Source: Solenopsis invicta (lineage: Eukaryota; Arthropoda; Insecta; Hymenoptera; Formicidae). From it: a stretch of 64,000 nucleotides of DNA. Shown here piece by piece: positions 35,233-48,010 of the stretch. Below the pieces are notes generated by a model. It was given only the letters and a program-made list of their open reading frames with translations, was not told the origin of the DNA and made no database searches. A program made the translations under genes and the position numbers. The DNA is taken from the NCBI RefSeq assembly GCF_016802725.1, contig NC_052665.1, forward strand, positions 9,300,001 to 9,364,000, written 5' to 3'. Position 1 is the first letter of the stretch. The number at the start of each line of letters is the position of its first letter.

Positions 35233-38200
35233 TTGAGGTGTAGATAAGGGTCCGCCGGGAGTCGGCGGTGCCGATCTACTGCTCGGTATGGCACCGGGTG
35301 GCAAAGGCGGTGACTTCGTACTTCGCGGTGAACTATTTGGTGTTGATCGTGGCGATGCCTGATGATTCTGTAGTAGTAAATTGTATGATGTCATTCGTGT
35401 TAATTGTGTTTCCTGTTTACGTGAAATAAAAATCTGCTCTTGTTATAAACTTCCGTAACACATATTTCTTCTTCTAGTTTTTCTTTAAAGAATGAAATGA
35501 AAACTCATTTAATTTTAACCGTTTCAAGAAGCAATTTTGTAAAATGATCATGAAAGTACCTTCAACATTTTCATTAAACCCTCCAACTGTACCATTAGTT
35601 GCCTCCTAGAATCTTGCAACGTCGCTAGATGTGTCTCCAACTCGTCCTTTCTCTGTCTCAAAGCTCGCAATTCTGACATTAACGCCGGATTTTCTAAACC
35701 TGCAGCTTCTATCTCTTGTTGCCTTCTGTAGAGCGAGAATAAAACATTTTTTTGTGAAAAATTGTTAGACACGACTTAGCAAAGAAGTGGAATATATTAC
35801 ATGTACAATTTTACACTGAAATATAATAATATTCCACTTTGCTGAATCATTTTAAAAGCGTTGTGATGTGTGGTAAATGTAGTATATAAATGTATTGATG
35901 TATGAATCTAATGAAAGTATGTACGTATGAGTATGTCATTAATCCGAGAGAAAGAAAAAAAATGTTCGATGTCAACGAAGATATTTAAACTCGATTTTAT
36001 GGAAAAATACTATTGGACTCACGAAAAAACTATTGAAACTTATACTGTACAATATTGGATTTGAACGTTTTTCAATAATTTCCAATAGATTATTCACAAG
36101 TCTAATAATATTTGTCCGTAAGGAAACGTGAATTTTATCATTGTTAACTGGCAATATGTATAAAAGTATGTATCGTTTTTCTTTGTTTTGTTGTGCAGGC
36201 TATGCAACCAAGGTGACACAAAGCGAAACAAAACGTTCTGAACATGCGTGATCCTAGGATGGGCCAACAGGATGAAATCGAGGTTTAGGTTTGATATAAA
36301 GGAATATAAACGACACAGGTATACCTTAACCTTGCTATCTCGCGCATTATTTCCTTATTCTTTGCCTCCAGCTGCGATATAAGCTCACGTTGAGCCCGTG
36401 ACGCGTCGAACGACGCCAGGTTCATATCCGACGGTGCTCGACCCTGTAACCAAAAATATTGTCCCGCATGAAACGAGCCGCGATGAGGTAAATTCTCTAG
36501 TAGTGGTTCAAATAATGTGTACTTACCGCTTGATCTGCCTGGGACATTCTGGACGCGGTACGAGGCTGTTAACGAGGCAGTTGTGAAAATTAATATTAGC
36601 GCCAGAGAGTGTCAACGATAATAGAAACGGTAGAATAATTTAATTGGCTTTCACGGCTTTCATGAATTTAACGGATTAAGGTAGTAAGTATATACACTCG
36701 CGCTTTAACGTCAAGCAAATTACAATTACGCGTGGCTGTGTAGATAGTATAGTAGTAAGCGTAAAATATACGTAAATGTTAAAGGACTTACCATGGTCCT
36801 AGCTTCTTGTGCCAACCTTTGTGCATATCGTGCTATTAATTTATGTTCATCGTCCAGTCTTGAACTGTCCATACTGGACGATATACAAAAGGAATAAGTA
36901 AAGCATGGCGTCTGCACGCAAATGGCAAAGGCAAATAAATTGTGCATAAATTAGAATTTTATTGGGGTTTACCTTCTCAAAGTCGAACGACTATCCACTG
37001 AACCCGAATCAAAGGGAGCCATAAATCCTGGATCTGGAAAACCGTTGTGAGATGGTAAAGGTGACGGTGGGCTGGAACGTAATGAATTTATTTGGATTGT
37101 AAAATTATGTGAGACACAAGGAGCGATTGTAAAGTTGTAAGTGAATAATAAAGATACTAACACTATGTGCGATAGATCTAACGTCTTCTCGGGTTGTTCC
37201 GGGAATCGCGGTAGACTGTTCTTTCCTTTCTCGGGGACACATCTAAAGCTCTTTCGCAGGGAATGGCCAATTTGCTTACTCGGTGATTTCTGTCAAAACA
37301 AAAATTACATTGTTACAGATTAAAATAACGCAAAATTTAAATGTTTCAGCGTAGCGTACAGAAATAGCAAAGTACGTACGAAGCTGCTATATTCTCTCGT
37401 TTCGTGATCATTATTATGCGTCCCTGAAACTTTACCACGCCAGAAACAGTCTTGACATAGCTGATACGAATGGCACTTCTGACATCTGTATCGGAACCCA
37501 GTAAAGTTCTCTTTGTGACATGCGTCGCACATAATAGGATGAGCAACTGGAAATACGAAGGATGAGATATCATTCGTCGATTGATTTCAGTCGGTTAAAT
37601 ACTTGCACAATTTACCTGTTTCCACGGCCGCCATTCTGTGATACAACGGTAACCAGATTAAGCAGTGTGGTCCAGGATCTGACATAAGCGTATCCAGAAA
37701 ATCGTTAACGGTGACTTTGGAATTCTGCATATAAAGCATTATCCGTTTAGTCTGGTAACGCATTAAAACAGCTTGTGCATATACATATAGTGCGTACATA
37801 CCGCAGGAAAAATCGAATTAGCAAGACCGTCGGAATATCCGAACGATGGGGATTCGTAAACTGCCGCGGTTAAAGCTAGAACTTCTTTCAGATAATCGGC
37901 GAACCTCCAGTGTATCATGTGACCGTTGCTATCGGATATTTGCGAGTATATATCTGTTCATAGAATAAACGTCATTAATGAACTTGGCTCAGCCGATTAA
38001 AGCTGGTATTCATAATAGATTCTTATTTCAAGAACGTTTTAATATCTTAAAGCCTCTTGATAGAATGACTTGTGTAATTTCAAGGCAATATTATTATTAT
38101 TATTATTATATAATGATACTTTTGTAACATATGTATAAAAATAAAGTGATTTTATTATTATACAGCGATTTGTCATTAATAGCACAAACAATGAAGTCTT

Positions 38201-40445
38201 TAGTTTAAGATAGTTAATACGTTACACAATAAAGAAAAAGATTTAAAGTATAAAATATTGTCTTGAAATTAGCCAATCATTCTGCTAAAGTACTCAAGAT
38301 GCTTTACGATAAATTCATAACATCTCAAAATAATACTTAAAACGATCTTAAATATAAAAATTGACTATGAATAAGAAAACGAAAAAAAGATTTAAAAAAA
38401 GATTTACTTAAGATTTAAAGCCGTTCTATAAGAGCGTGAGTAAACATAAGTGGTTGTAAAATGTTGTAATGTTGATTAAATTTTAACCTAGATTTTTTTT
38501 TACTTTTAAAATTAGAAAAAGATAAAAAAAATTAAATCAAGATTAAAGCTAATCTGCACTGATAGAATAGACATGTAACTGCGTTTTACAACCCGCGACT
38601 ATGTTTACGCAATATAGCATGATCCTTACATCGAAATTTATCCATGAGCTTTCCCGCGCATAACGTTGCTAGAGCTACCTTAACCGAGAATACGGATATT
38701 TTATTGTTCTCCCTAAAAAAGAAATCGCACGGTTTAATTAAATGCCAACGACCGTGTATAATAGGAATAGCGGTTGTTTATCTTATCAAGCATACCCGCT
38801 GGTATAAGCGGCAAGCAGCCAGTTCATCAGCAACGCTGTGGTAGCGTCAACTTTGGATTGCTGCGACACCGGCACTCTCTTGTTCAGTGCGTGAAACAGG
38901 GAAGACAGTAGTGTTTCGAGTCTGGATACTCCCAAGGTACTCGACGGCTCTAACGTGTTCAGACCGTTCTCTCGAAACGCCTCGATTACGTTCCATATAT
39001 CGACGTTGTGCACTGCGCAAAACCATGCATGCGTTATTAAAAAGGTACATACCTTGACATTTACCTTATTAACATCTCTTCACACAAGATTAATTAATTA
39101 ATTAACGCAAGCGCGAACGCCACGTTCGCTTTAAATCTCGACGCTCTGACACGAAGATACTGTTAATTATCATTAACATACTCGTGTAAGTATGAGAAAA
39201 TTAGCGTTTCTGAGTCGCGAACCTTAAAGATCTTTGCCCTATTAATCATCGTAAAGACGTAGAATATTTCAACGGTCCACCGTTGAGTTTGAAAAATTTT
39301 ATCCATGTAATATATCATTTATTTGCTACAACGCTATAACTAAAAATAAAACTTTCCAGTTTAAATGTTTTGAATCATAAAAATTTTGAAATATTATTAA
39401 ATTTTGGTATCACGATTTGGTACTACTATTGTCTACTTTGATATCTATCTCTGATTGCAGAGAAATATCAAGCAAAAGTATCATTAGCTTTTTACTTATT
39501 GTTAATGCATATTCAAATTCTCATTAGAATTCACTTTTTTTTGCAGATAGCTTTAAAATTACAATTTATTAAAACTAGGACAAATTATACATTATTATCT
39601 TTACCATTCAAACAACATACTTCTGACTTCTTATGGAATTATGTTATTCAGGATTTCGTATCTTTCCTATATCCTGTAGAATGTAGACAGAGAAACCTGT
39701 CTCTTTATTGTGACTTCAAATTTCTGCTAATTAGACAATTTATTAATATGATTTTAATAATGAACGTCGCGATTTAAAATATTTATATCAAGTTTTTATT
39801 TATGAGCATTTGCTCGCGACAACTTGTGTGCGTAGTTTATAATAGATCAATTTTGTACATTAAACATTGAAGATGATCGGGATTGAGACCTATGTCATAA
39901 TTTTGACTACTTTTAAGTGTGTAACGGCATTTATTATCAATTTAAATAATAAAATTTTGGCTCCTAGATTTTTATTTTCACTATTTATAATTATTGTGTG
40001 CTGAACTTTTGTTTTAATATTTGTAATTTACAATCATTTAGTTATATCGTTGTTGTAGCAAATGAGCGGAACGCCTTTTAAAAGTCAAACTGACCAACTG
40101 CACTCTTTGCAAATTTCTTATTACAAATCTTAATTTTAATATCAAAGCATATATACGATCATTATAATTTCAATTTTATAATTATTTATAATTTCAAATG
40201 TTTTTATTTTTTCTTACATCACGGATTAATATTTTGCTTCTGAAGGTTTTGAAGTAATGATGTCGAAGATAAGGAATATACTTACGGTGCACTTTCTTCT
40301 GTATAAATCTCAGCTTACAGGCGGTACGATACGATGCGAATCGTATAGTGTCGAAGTTCTGCTGTCGCATCTCCTGCAGAAGCTGCAAACGGCTCATCTC
40401 GCCACTGCTACCGTTTCCCGATCCGCCCGCGCCTTCCTCTGCCAT
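30044..40445 (-). CDS. Dyb: Dystrobrevin
   Basis: Cytoplasmic scaffold of the dystrophin-glycoprotein complex. Sixteen minus-strand coding exons: 40,445-40,286, 39,012-38,796, 38,712-38,630, 37,953-37,802, 37,724-37,616, 37,546-37,380, 37,289-37,162, 37,071-36,973, 36,873-36,792, 36,565-36,527, 36,443-36,325, 35,725-35,560, 35,367-35,039, 33,576-33,431, 30,975-30,916 and 30,303-30,044; 771 residues. Domains: EF-hand-like region (about 30-235, with TACKLRFIQKK and VDIWNVIEAFRENGL), ZZ zinc finger (about 246-293, CDACHKENFTGFRYRC then QLCQDCFWRG), coiled coil H1 (about 374-396) and H2 (about 430-507, RRQLMVQLEGLMKMLK), poly-Gln (552-575), then SLRNDLLVAADSVTNAMSTL and an acidic tail ending WAEAVKRWVNR. 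An in-frame alternative acceptor (35,412) adds 15 residues. The 60-nt exon has equal phases and can be skipped. An acceptor just before the ATG implies an upstream non-coding exon. Long introns (35,038-33,577; 33,430-30,976; 40,285-39,013) show nothing recognised. Confidence 0.96.
35167..35235 (-). repeat. Poly-glutamine tract in dystrobrevin exon 13
   Basis: Mixed CAG/CAA codons on the minus strand encode fifteen Gln, one Met and seven Gln (with a Met after). The mixed codons make it less prone to slippage than a pure CAG run. It sits between the coiled coils and the conserved SLRNDLLVAAD block, in a Ser/Pro-rich linker. Confidence 0.95.
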
Positions 40446-43400
40446 TTTCACTGCGAAAAATGAACGGATGATGATGCACTTCTTCACCGATTCTGCCTGC
40501 ACGTTGTTCTGCGATCGTTTCTAGCGGACGTCGTTTCGCAACGACAGGTACAATCCTGCGCTTGGGACTGACTGCGTTATTTCTTTTTTTTTCCTTATTA
40601 TAGTAGTAAATTTATGCGGTGACATAAAAGATCGGTGAGTGTATGTGCTAAGCGAAGGTCACTGGAGTGACTAATCGCAGATTCATTAGACAGTCACTTG
40701 CCTCGTACATCTCTTAACGAATATTCCGTCGCAACTATACCTTTAACGAGAGCAGCACGATAATAGTTTTCAAATGAAATAAATAGCCCGGGATATTAAT
40801 GCTCGTCTCGTACCAAAATAGTGACAGTTCCAAAAATGAATCGTTAAAATTGTTCTGTTAGTTGCGCTCGAGTATCCGCGGAATAATTCAGCAAGCCGCG
40901 ACAACATTGAACATTGCTCCTCACTATTTCCTCTTATTAGCTGTAGTTCCAAGTAATACATTCCCCGTTGCAAGTTGATGATATGCACTTCGTGCGTATA
41001 AGAAGATACGTGTAGATACACAGCCAGCGAAGCTGCTATTAATTCATAGCTCATAGAAGTGCGTTACGTCGCCTCGTGATGAGAACGAAACTGTTCATCG
41101 TCGACCTAACGACGGACTACAGAGAACTAATTAGTAATGATTAGAGACTAGACGCAATATATTTGCCTTACGGAAGCGCATCATCAATGTAAGTTTTCAA
41201 CTAGAATTTGCATACGAATGTCTGTAACACAATACTATAAAAACATTTTTATTTAAGTAATTATAATTTTTAATTGTAATTATATTATAATATATTGTAA
41301 TATAAGTGTATAATTAAATAATAGAAGAGAAAGGAGTAATATGGCACCCATTTTTATTTTATTGAATAACTGTTAATAATCAGTATTTTATATTGAAACT
41401 TGAACGATTATATTCGTCAGTGTTGTTTAACAGATTTAAAAATGATAAAACATTTAATACATAGGACGCGATTTATAAACATGTGACGCACTGCATAATC
41501 GGTGGAAAAGGAAAAATTTGATAATATGGCTAGCCCGAAAATAAATTCAAAAATTGGTTTAATTTATAAAGTACACAGTATTTTGTTACAATAAAAATCC
41601 CATTTTAACTTTGCATAACTCGAAATGTGTACAGACAAATAAAAAAATTAAATAATAAAAAAAAACACTTAAATGTACATACATTCGTGTGACAACGCTC
41701 AAGTTTAAAAATAATAAGGAAGTATGTGTAATTAAGTGGTAAACTGTACCTTGAAAAAATTTTATAATAATGCACTTGTCATTGACAAATACATTATCAT
41801 CAAAAAATTATTAAATAATAACAAATAATTTAAATGAATAATTAAAATATTTAAATAGATATATTGTAAATGCGTGCACACATATACGCAGGCACGCATC
41901 CATATGCATATTTCTTTTTCTTTTTTTTTTTATTGTGAGAATTATATCAATATAATTTGCAGCAATTAACTTGTGAAATTTCAAGATTTTTAAAAAAATT
42001 ACCAAAACAATTCAGAAATATTGTCTATTCACTCTCTTTTGAATTTCGAGAACGGTGCTATTTCAATATATTCACTTGATCAATTTTTCTGGCCTGGTCA
42101 TATTTTTTATATTTCAAGATTGATTTTTTGAGATATTGAAATATCGAATCTTCACCCTTATAACAATTGTCAGCTAATGTGTATAACGTATTACCGCTAT
42201 TAAAAGTAGTGGGCTACTAAACAAATAATTCCATAAGCAATTGTTAAAATTCATCAATTAATAACAGAGATAATAAGGCTAGCCATAATATTCACAGTAA
42301 CCACAATTCTCCTTTCTCCTTTATAATTGAATTTTATAATTATAATATATTATAATATATTACTGTATAATATATTATAATATAGTTATATAATTTTTAA
42401 TTATAATTATATAATAATTAATTGATACTCGGAATACACATGTTATTTTTTACTTTAGGTATTTACGTCAGATAATCGGGCATCTCTTTTTTCCTTTGAC
42501 GTTTAAAGATTAAAATATCTTAAAAAAGGTCAATTAACGCTGATTACATATGTAATAATTATTTACACTACCCGACAGTGTTCACAGCTGATTAGATTAA
42601 ATTGAAGTGGAAATATTTTATTTCTGCTTATTCCCAAGAGATAATTTGAACCGTAAAGGATTAATATTAGCCTCTTCCGTTATTCTTCGTTATAGACTTT
42701 TCTCGCAAGGATATATATGGAGACTATATTTTAGGAAAAAGAATTAATTCAAGGTTGTTCAACCGTGATGATATAATCCGTAAACGATTGACCTAGTTAG
42801 CGAACGTCGATACCCCGAGATGTATGTAATTGATTTAAAATCGACTGTTCGTCATCCAAGGTATTTTCTTCGGCCACTGATTTTCTCGGTGCTTCTCACC
42901 ATTATTTTTTTTGCATTCGAGTCAACGTGCTAAATTTTGCGACATAATTCATTTACGATGCAATAATTAAGGTAATTCAATGTGCCAATTTTGGAATACA
43001 AACGTCAGTATGTATAAGGCTTATTTTAAATGATTTATGATTCGTTCAAAATTCAAGATGGAATTCTATTTATAATTTAACGCGCTGTGTAACACGAAAA
43101 AACACTTGGAGAATCAAAATACACACACATCTACATAAAAATATACGTTTAAAATATACTATTTATATAAATTGTAGAATTTTCGAGCTTGAAGTTATAT
43201 TGTGTAGGATAAGCAAATAATATATTCTAGTTAAAATAATCTTAACGAGAAATCTAAGAAAAAATTTAATAAAAAATAAAAAATAATTATCTTATCCTTT
43301 TAATTTTCATTATCTAAAAATTTCCCAACAACACGAGTATTATTTATAAAAATAATAATATTAATAATACTAATAAAATAATAATAAAAATAAAAATAAT

Positions 43401-43599
43401 ATATTGTTTATATAAAAATGTCTTTCCGGAAAGGGGGAATTGCGAGTATTGACCTTTATGGATCGTAGTGTCGAGCATCACGCCAATTGAGCTATTCTTA
43501 ACAATTGATCGAGATCGCAGACCGGAATAGACCGATCAGGAAGCAATGAGCAATGAATAATCGGCCGATAGCCTCGGCGGAATGAGGGAACTAAGCGCG
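40446..43599. other. Intergenic / upstream of dystrobrevin
   Basis: Probably contains the first intron and 5' UTR of dystrobrevin. AT-rich from 41,200. A palindromic TATAATATATTATAATATA cluster occurs at 42,340-42,420. No coding exon recognised. Confidence 0.45.
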
Positions 43600-44000
43600 G
43601 ATGCCTAAGTTTGAATCAATACGATAAGTGGGCCAGGTGGGGGGAACGTAAGATCAGCCGAAGAAACGGGGGAACGGCCGGGAAAGGAACGCCGGGCGGC
43701 CGCGGGCGCGTTTGAAGGAACGCGCGAAACGGAGCGGCCGGGAGGCGCGGCCAACTTCACAGCGCGTACTGAGAAGTGAGAAGGAAGGTCTCTTTTACTC
43801 CGAACTCCGACCGACAATCGGCCCAACAATTTGCACCGTTAAACCGGACGAAGGGAATCGAAATCTGTGCGAACGCGACAGCATCGACGACGGCACACGA
43901 TACGTTTGGACGTGCTCTCACGCAGTTTACGTTCGTCATGTCTGATACGTCCCAGGAAGCTTTCCGTTGAGTTTCAGAGAGCGAGGTACGCGCTTCCTAA
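43600..44000. promoter_or_regulatory. CpG-rich island, candidate promoter
   Basis: A sharp rise in G+C and CpG in AT-rich surroundings (GGGCGGCCGCGGGCGCG near 43,693). Plus-strand donor-like sites lie at 43,648 (GTAAGATC) and 43,985 (GTACGCG). It could be a promoter for dystrobrevin (minus) or for an unseen plus-strand transcript. No reading frame here is recognisable. Confidence 0.35.
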
Positions 44001-45207
44001 CCTTTATTATATTATTTTTCTCTCTTTCGTCAAACCCTGAACGTATTCAATTTGATTTCGATTGAATCGAGCTCAATTTATCCAGCGCCAATTATTTTCT
44101 GCTCGATTTATATCTTATCACAAATGCGAAAAGTACGACGTGTGGTAATGAGCAAAAGCAACAAGCTCCGACTTGTTTGCGCGGGATTCTGTAAACCACG
44201 CGCTTGCGCGGCCCGGGAAAGATGTCCTGCGAGATTTTCTTCGCGGCGACTTTTGGGTGATCAAACTCCGATTAATCTTAATTCTTTTCGACTGGCAGAA
44301 TGGCTTGAGAAGAGACATTTCCAATTACATAATTCATTGTCTTTAATCCTTCCTCCTTTCCCCCTTCACAATAAAAGTAAAACAACAACAAAAAATTAAG
44401 AATTTTATCTACACCGAGAAAAAACGTGTTTGATACTTGTAACTATAAAATTGCATAATAAAATAATTATAATTAAGAGCTCCTGTGATTTTTATAGCTA
44501 TTACTGCTATAATATTAGTAATAATAATCTTGTGTTTATAGTCCTACCAACTATGAAAAAATTTCACTATAAATTATGATAATTTCAAATATTATTATAG
44601 TAAAATATCAAGATATTAATGGTAAAAATAAAATAAACATTTCTATGTAGTTAATACAATCACAATTGTAAATACAACTTTTTTTTTAACTTTTGCTTAC
44701 TATTTACATAGTAATAATAATTAAAAATTATAATATGCATTAAAACAACTATACATATATAGTTGACACAAAAAATGATTATAAATTATAATTAAATTTT
44801 TTTCTCTTAACGTATAAAACACAGTAATAATATAATCTTATATCCAATAATTAATATTAGAACCAAGACCGCGATTTGTATATAATACAATTAAAATTAT
44901 AATTAAAATTGTACATAATACAATTAAAATTATAATTAAAATTGTACATAATACAATTAAAATCAAAAAAGGCTGTAGTACACGGTCATAGCAAGGTCTC
45001 AGTGTTGAAATGTGTCATTTTTAATTCTTTCGAACTGTACGCCGTTACTTTCGGTTTTAAACACAGTTCTTAAATTGAATCAGAAAAGGAACGTCGTGGT
45101 ACAAAATTAAATTAACAGTCAATTTAATATTACTGATGCTACCTAGCATCTTATATCCATTTCTCTGCCAATGTAGAGCAACTTTGATCTTGGTTTAACT
45201 TGGTTCA
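44001..45207. other. AT-rich intergenic DNA with short tandem repeat
   Basis: No gene recognised. A 33-bp unit (ATAATACAATTAAAATTATA...) is repeated about 2.5 times at 44,882-44,963. An isolated TACACCGAGAAAAAA at 44,411 resembles the end of the 13,643 element. Confidence 0.5.
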
Positions 45208-45316
45208 TACACTGAAAAAAGAATAATATTGCATTAATTAGAAATCTAATAGATTCAACTAGTACCAGGTAATTCTTATAGGAATTAGCAAATTATTTTA
45301 TATATATATATGTATG

Positions 45317-45359
<43 letters not shown>

Positions 45360-45953
45360 AAAGTCGTATTGTAATAATCAGAAATTCTGCTTAGTTTCAC
45401 CCAGAGTTGGCTAGTTATTAGCTTAATTAATTTTAAATGATTTAATTTTTAACTTTAACTAGTTATTTTTAACACACAAACTTTAATTTATCAATTTTTT
45501 TCAAGTTAAAAATTTATCTATGTAAAAGATTATAAAAGAAAAAATATATTCCTACATAAAAAACAATATTTCTTTGTTATTTTATATATTAATTTACAAA
45601 TAAAATATTGAATTTGTTTGATCATCCATATTATAAGTGGTTTTGAGCAATCAAATTTAGAGTAATGTAATTTTAAAAACTTACAAATTTCTAATTTAAT
45701 ATGAATAATGCTTTTCAAAATTAACTTTTAATTTGACTTAATTTAATTTTAACGTAACTTTTAACTTTAACTTTTTTTAGTTTTTTTGTTCCTATAACTT
45801 TTAGCACAACTAAATTATTAATTTTATAAGCCATTTTAACTTAATTTAATTAAAAAATTATTAATTATATTAATTTACCCAACTCTGGTGGTTTTATCAA
45901 AACGCACTCAAACATTTATGTTTTATTTTGATAAAGTCATTTTTCTCAGTGTA
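45208..45953. mobile_element. Candidate non-autonomous element with TACACTGA ends (host of a nested insertion)
   Basis: Starts TACACTGAAAAAAG and ends CATTTTTCTCAGTGTA, the same terminal inverted repeat as 13,643-14,414. It contains a (TA)n run at 45,298-45,354 and a complete family-2 element at 45,401-45,888. It is non-coding. Confidence 0.6.
45401..45888 (+). mobile_element. Family-2 MITE-like element, intact ends (copy 3)
   Basis: The best-preserved copy of family 2, with perfect 10-bp terminal inverted repeats CCAGAGTTGG and CCAACTCTGG. The interior matches 4,130-4,590 and, inverted, 16,115-16,545. It is nested inside the element at 45,208-45,953, so it is the younger insertion. Confidence 0.8.
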
Positions 45954-46849
45954 TTGTTATCTAGTTCTAAGAATTAGAAAAAAATAAAGAATAAGTTAAA
46001 TCGACATTAATCTACATTGGTGGAAATAGGCATTAGCAGGGCGATCCTTCTCTCAATTAATTACGCTGTACAGTGTAGTGTAAATATTCTTCATTTATAA
46101 GTATTCTTTAATTAAGTCAAATACGCGCTAATTAAAATTCAACATTTAATCAGCGTCGCGCTATTTTCTCGTTTCTTCCTTTGTCTGGACACCTAGTCTG
46201 ACAGTCTCTATTGCTATATTTTTTTCTCTCTTTAATTCAATTTTATATTCCGTCGATCAGATACGGGCTTAATTTCCCCGATCAATTTCAAAGACGGACG
46301 GCGCGTCAATAAATGATGCCTCCGCGGTTACCCATCAATAATTCAGCACCTATCAGAGTATCAAGCTGTCACTTAATGCGCGTTCTCATTCCGAATTCGC
46401 CGCACGGTTAAGAGTACGAGAGCGTATGGGATTTGTAGGAGTTCCAAGTGCAGACGCTAACAAAATATCGACGTTCTATTTTGAATGCCAAAATTATTTT
46501 GGCGTTCTTCATCGGATCGTTATGTTCAACAGCAATTAAACATAAATTATTTTCAAGCACGGCATTAATATTCGGAGCATCAAGTAGAAAAAGCCAAGCA
46601 GTCTCTAGACGATAATTTCAACGTATCAGTGAAGTCTTAACTTTATCATAGTAATTATAGCAATTTAATTAAGCAATAGCATCTCTAATCCCCTAGATTG
46701 GACTACGATGATTTTAATTTGTCATTTTACGCCGTCTGCTTAAAGAAAGATAATAAAACAAATTTTTTTAAATATATACATATTAGAAAAAAAAAAAATT
46801 CGCGAGAGGTTATAAAGATTGAAAACGAAAAGAGAACGGACCTCACGAC
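45954..46849. other. Intergenic, nothing recognised
   Basis: Mixed to AT-rich DNA without an exon or repeat I can support. Confidence 0.5.
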
Positions 46850-47560
46850 AGAGCCTCTGCAGACACCTAACCTGTTCTACCGGTCGGTTTACCTATCTAT
46901 CTACCTGCCTACCTACCTACCTGAGGCGCTCTCTGCGCGCGTCTTCGGCGAGAAAAAAAGGGTACCGACGGGGGCGTGGAGTCGTCGTCTCGTGCCCGTG
47001 GAAGGCCACCCTCGCACGCTCTTACTGCTCGCACTCACTCGTCATTAAATCGCCGACGGGGACAGGTCACGCGAGCCTGGGGGGAGGGGGGAAGACGAGA
47101 CGCCCCGGCGGTCTTTAATCCGAAAACGGCTGCACACGATCTGACGGACGGACTGTTCGCGGCGGACGACCGCGGGAGCGGTTTTGACAAAACGCGGAAC
47201 GCGCACGTCCACCTCGCTTTGCGGCGGAGTCGATACGCGCGGCGTGCACGCGGCGGCTGCCAACCCGGGCGTGCCGCTGATCCCGACGCGGAACGAGACG
47301 CGGGTTCACCGCCGCCGGTGGCCGGGACGACGTCACGGTAAACAAGCCCGCCGCACGAATCCCGATCCGACGCACGTCGCGGCCATCACTGGCTGTCGCT
47401 GATCTTTCCCCGAACGGTGGCGGCCCGATCGCCAATCTGAACGGGAAGAACGGAGAAATTGGACCGCGGCGACGCGCGCGACGAATTTGAAATCCCTCGA
47501 GAGGATCACGTCCGCGGCGCAAAAGGAAAGACGGAATGATGAACAAGGTAAAGATCATCA
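46850..47560. promoter_or_regulatory. CpG island with plus-strand splice donor
   Basis: Strongly CpG-rich over about 700 bp. At its right edge the plus strand reads ATGATGAACAAG then GTAAAGATC, with the donor at 47,548. This looks like a first exon transcribed rightwards into the antisense of the collagen gene. The open frames in the island are compositional and resemble no protein. It could instead serve dystrobrevin on the minus strand. Confidence 0.35.
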
Positions 47561-48010
47561 TTTTATGAAATTTAAGAAATTAAAGATTTATGCGACGATT
47601 CCTTTTTCAAAGCCACTTAAAACATCTTTATGTGATAGAAAAAAATTTATTCAGAGTCAAAAGTAAAGTTCGTATTTTTTATAATTAAAAATGATAAAAT
47701 GAATACAAATTTTCGCGGGGAGTTATAAACTTGGATGTCCCCTTGGATATTTTACTGCAATTTACTGACGCGTGAAGAAGCTGATATATCGAGAAATGCG
47801 TTTTATTAAATAATACATTGGATTAAATTGTAATTTAGAAAAACGTTAGCTTTACATGGCAGTGCTTTGTAAGAAATTTTTAGGGATTGGGAGCTAAGTT
47901 ATAAAAGCATTCACATGTACAGAAAGTACATAGACTACGTTTTTTTAACAATATCTCTCTTCCTGCAGTGCTTCTTTCGCTATATCCTAAAAATTAGTTC
48001 CTACAACTGA
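47561..48010 (-). other. Probable 3' UTR of the FACIT collagen
   Basis: AT-rich sequence following the collagen stop codon on the minus strand. TTTATT (AATAAA on the minus strand) occurs at 47,646-47,651 and is a candidate polyadenylation signal. Confidence 0.45.

Noticed and set aside
46698..47561. Open frames on both strands of the 47 kb CpG island
   Set aside because: Simultaneously open in several frames, no recognisable domain, composition-driven.
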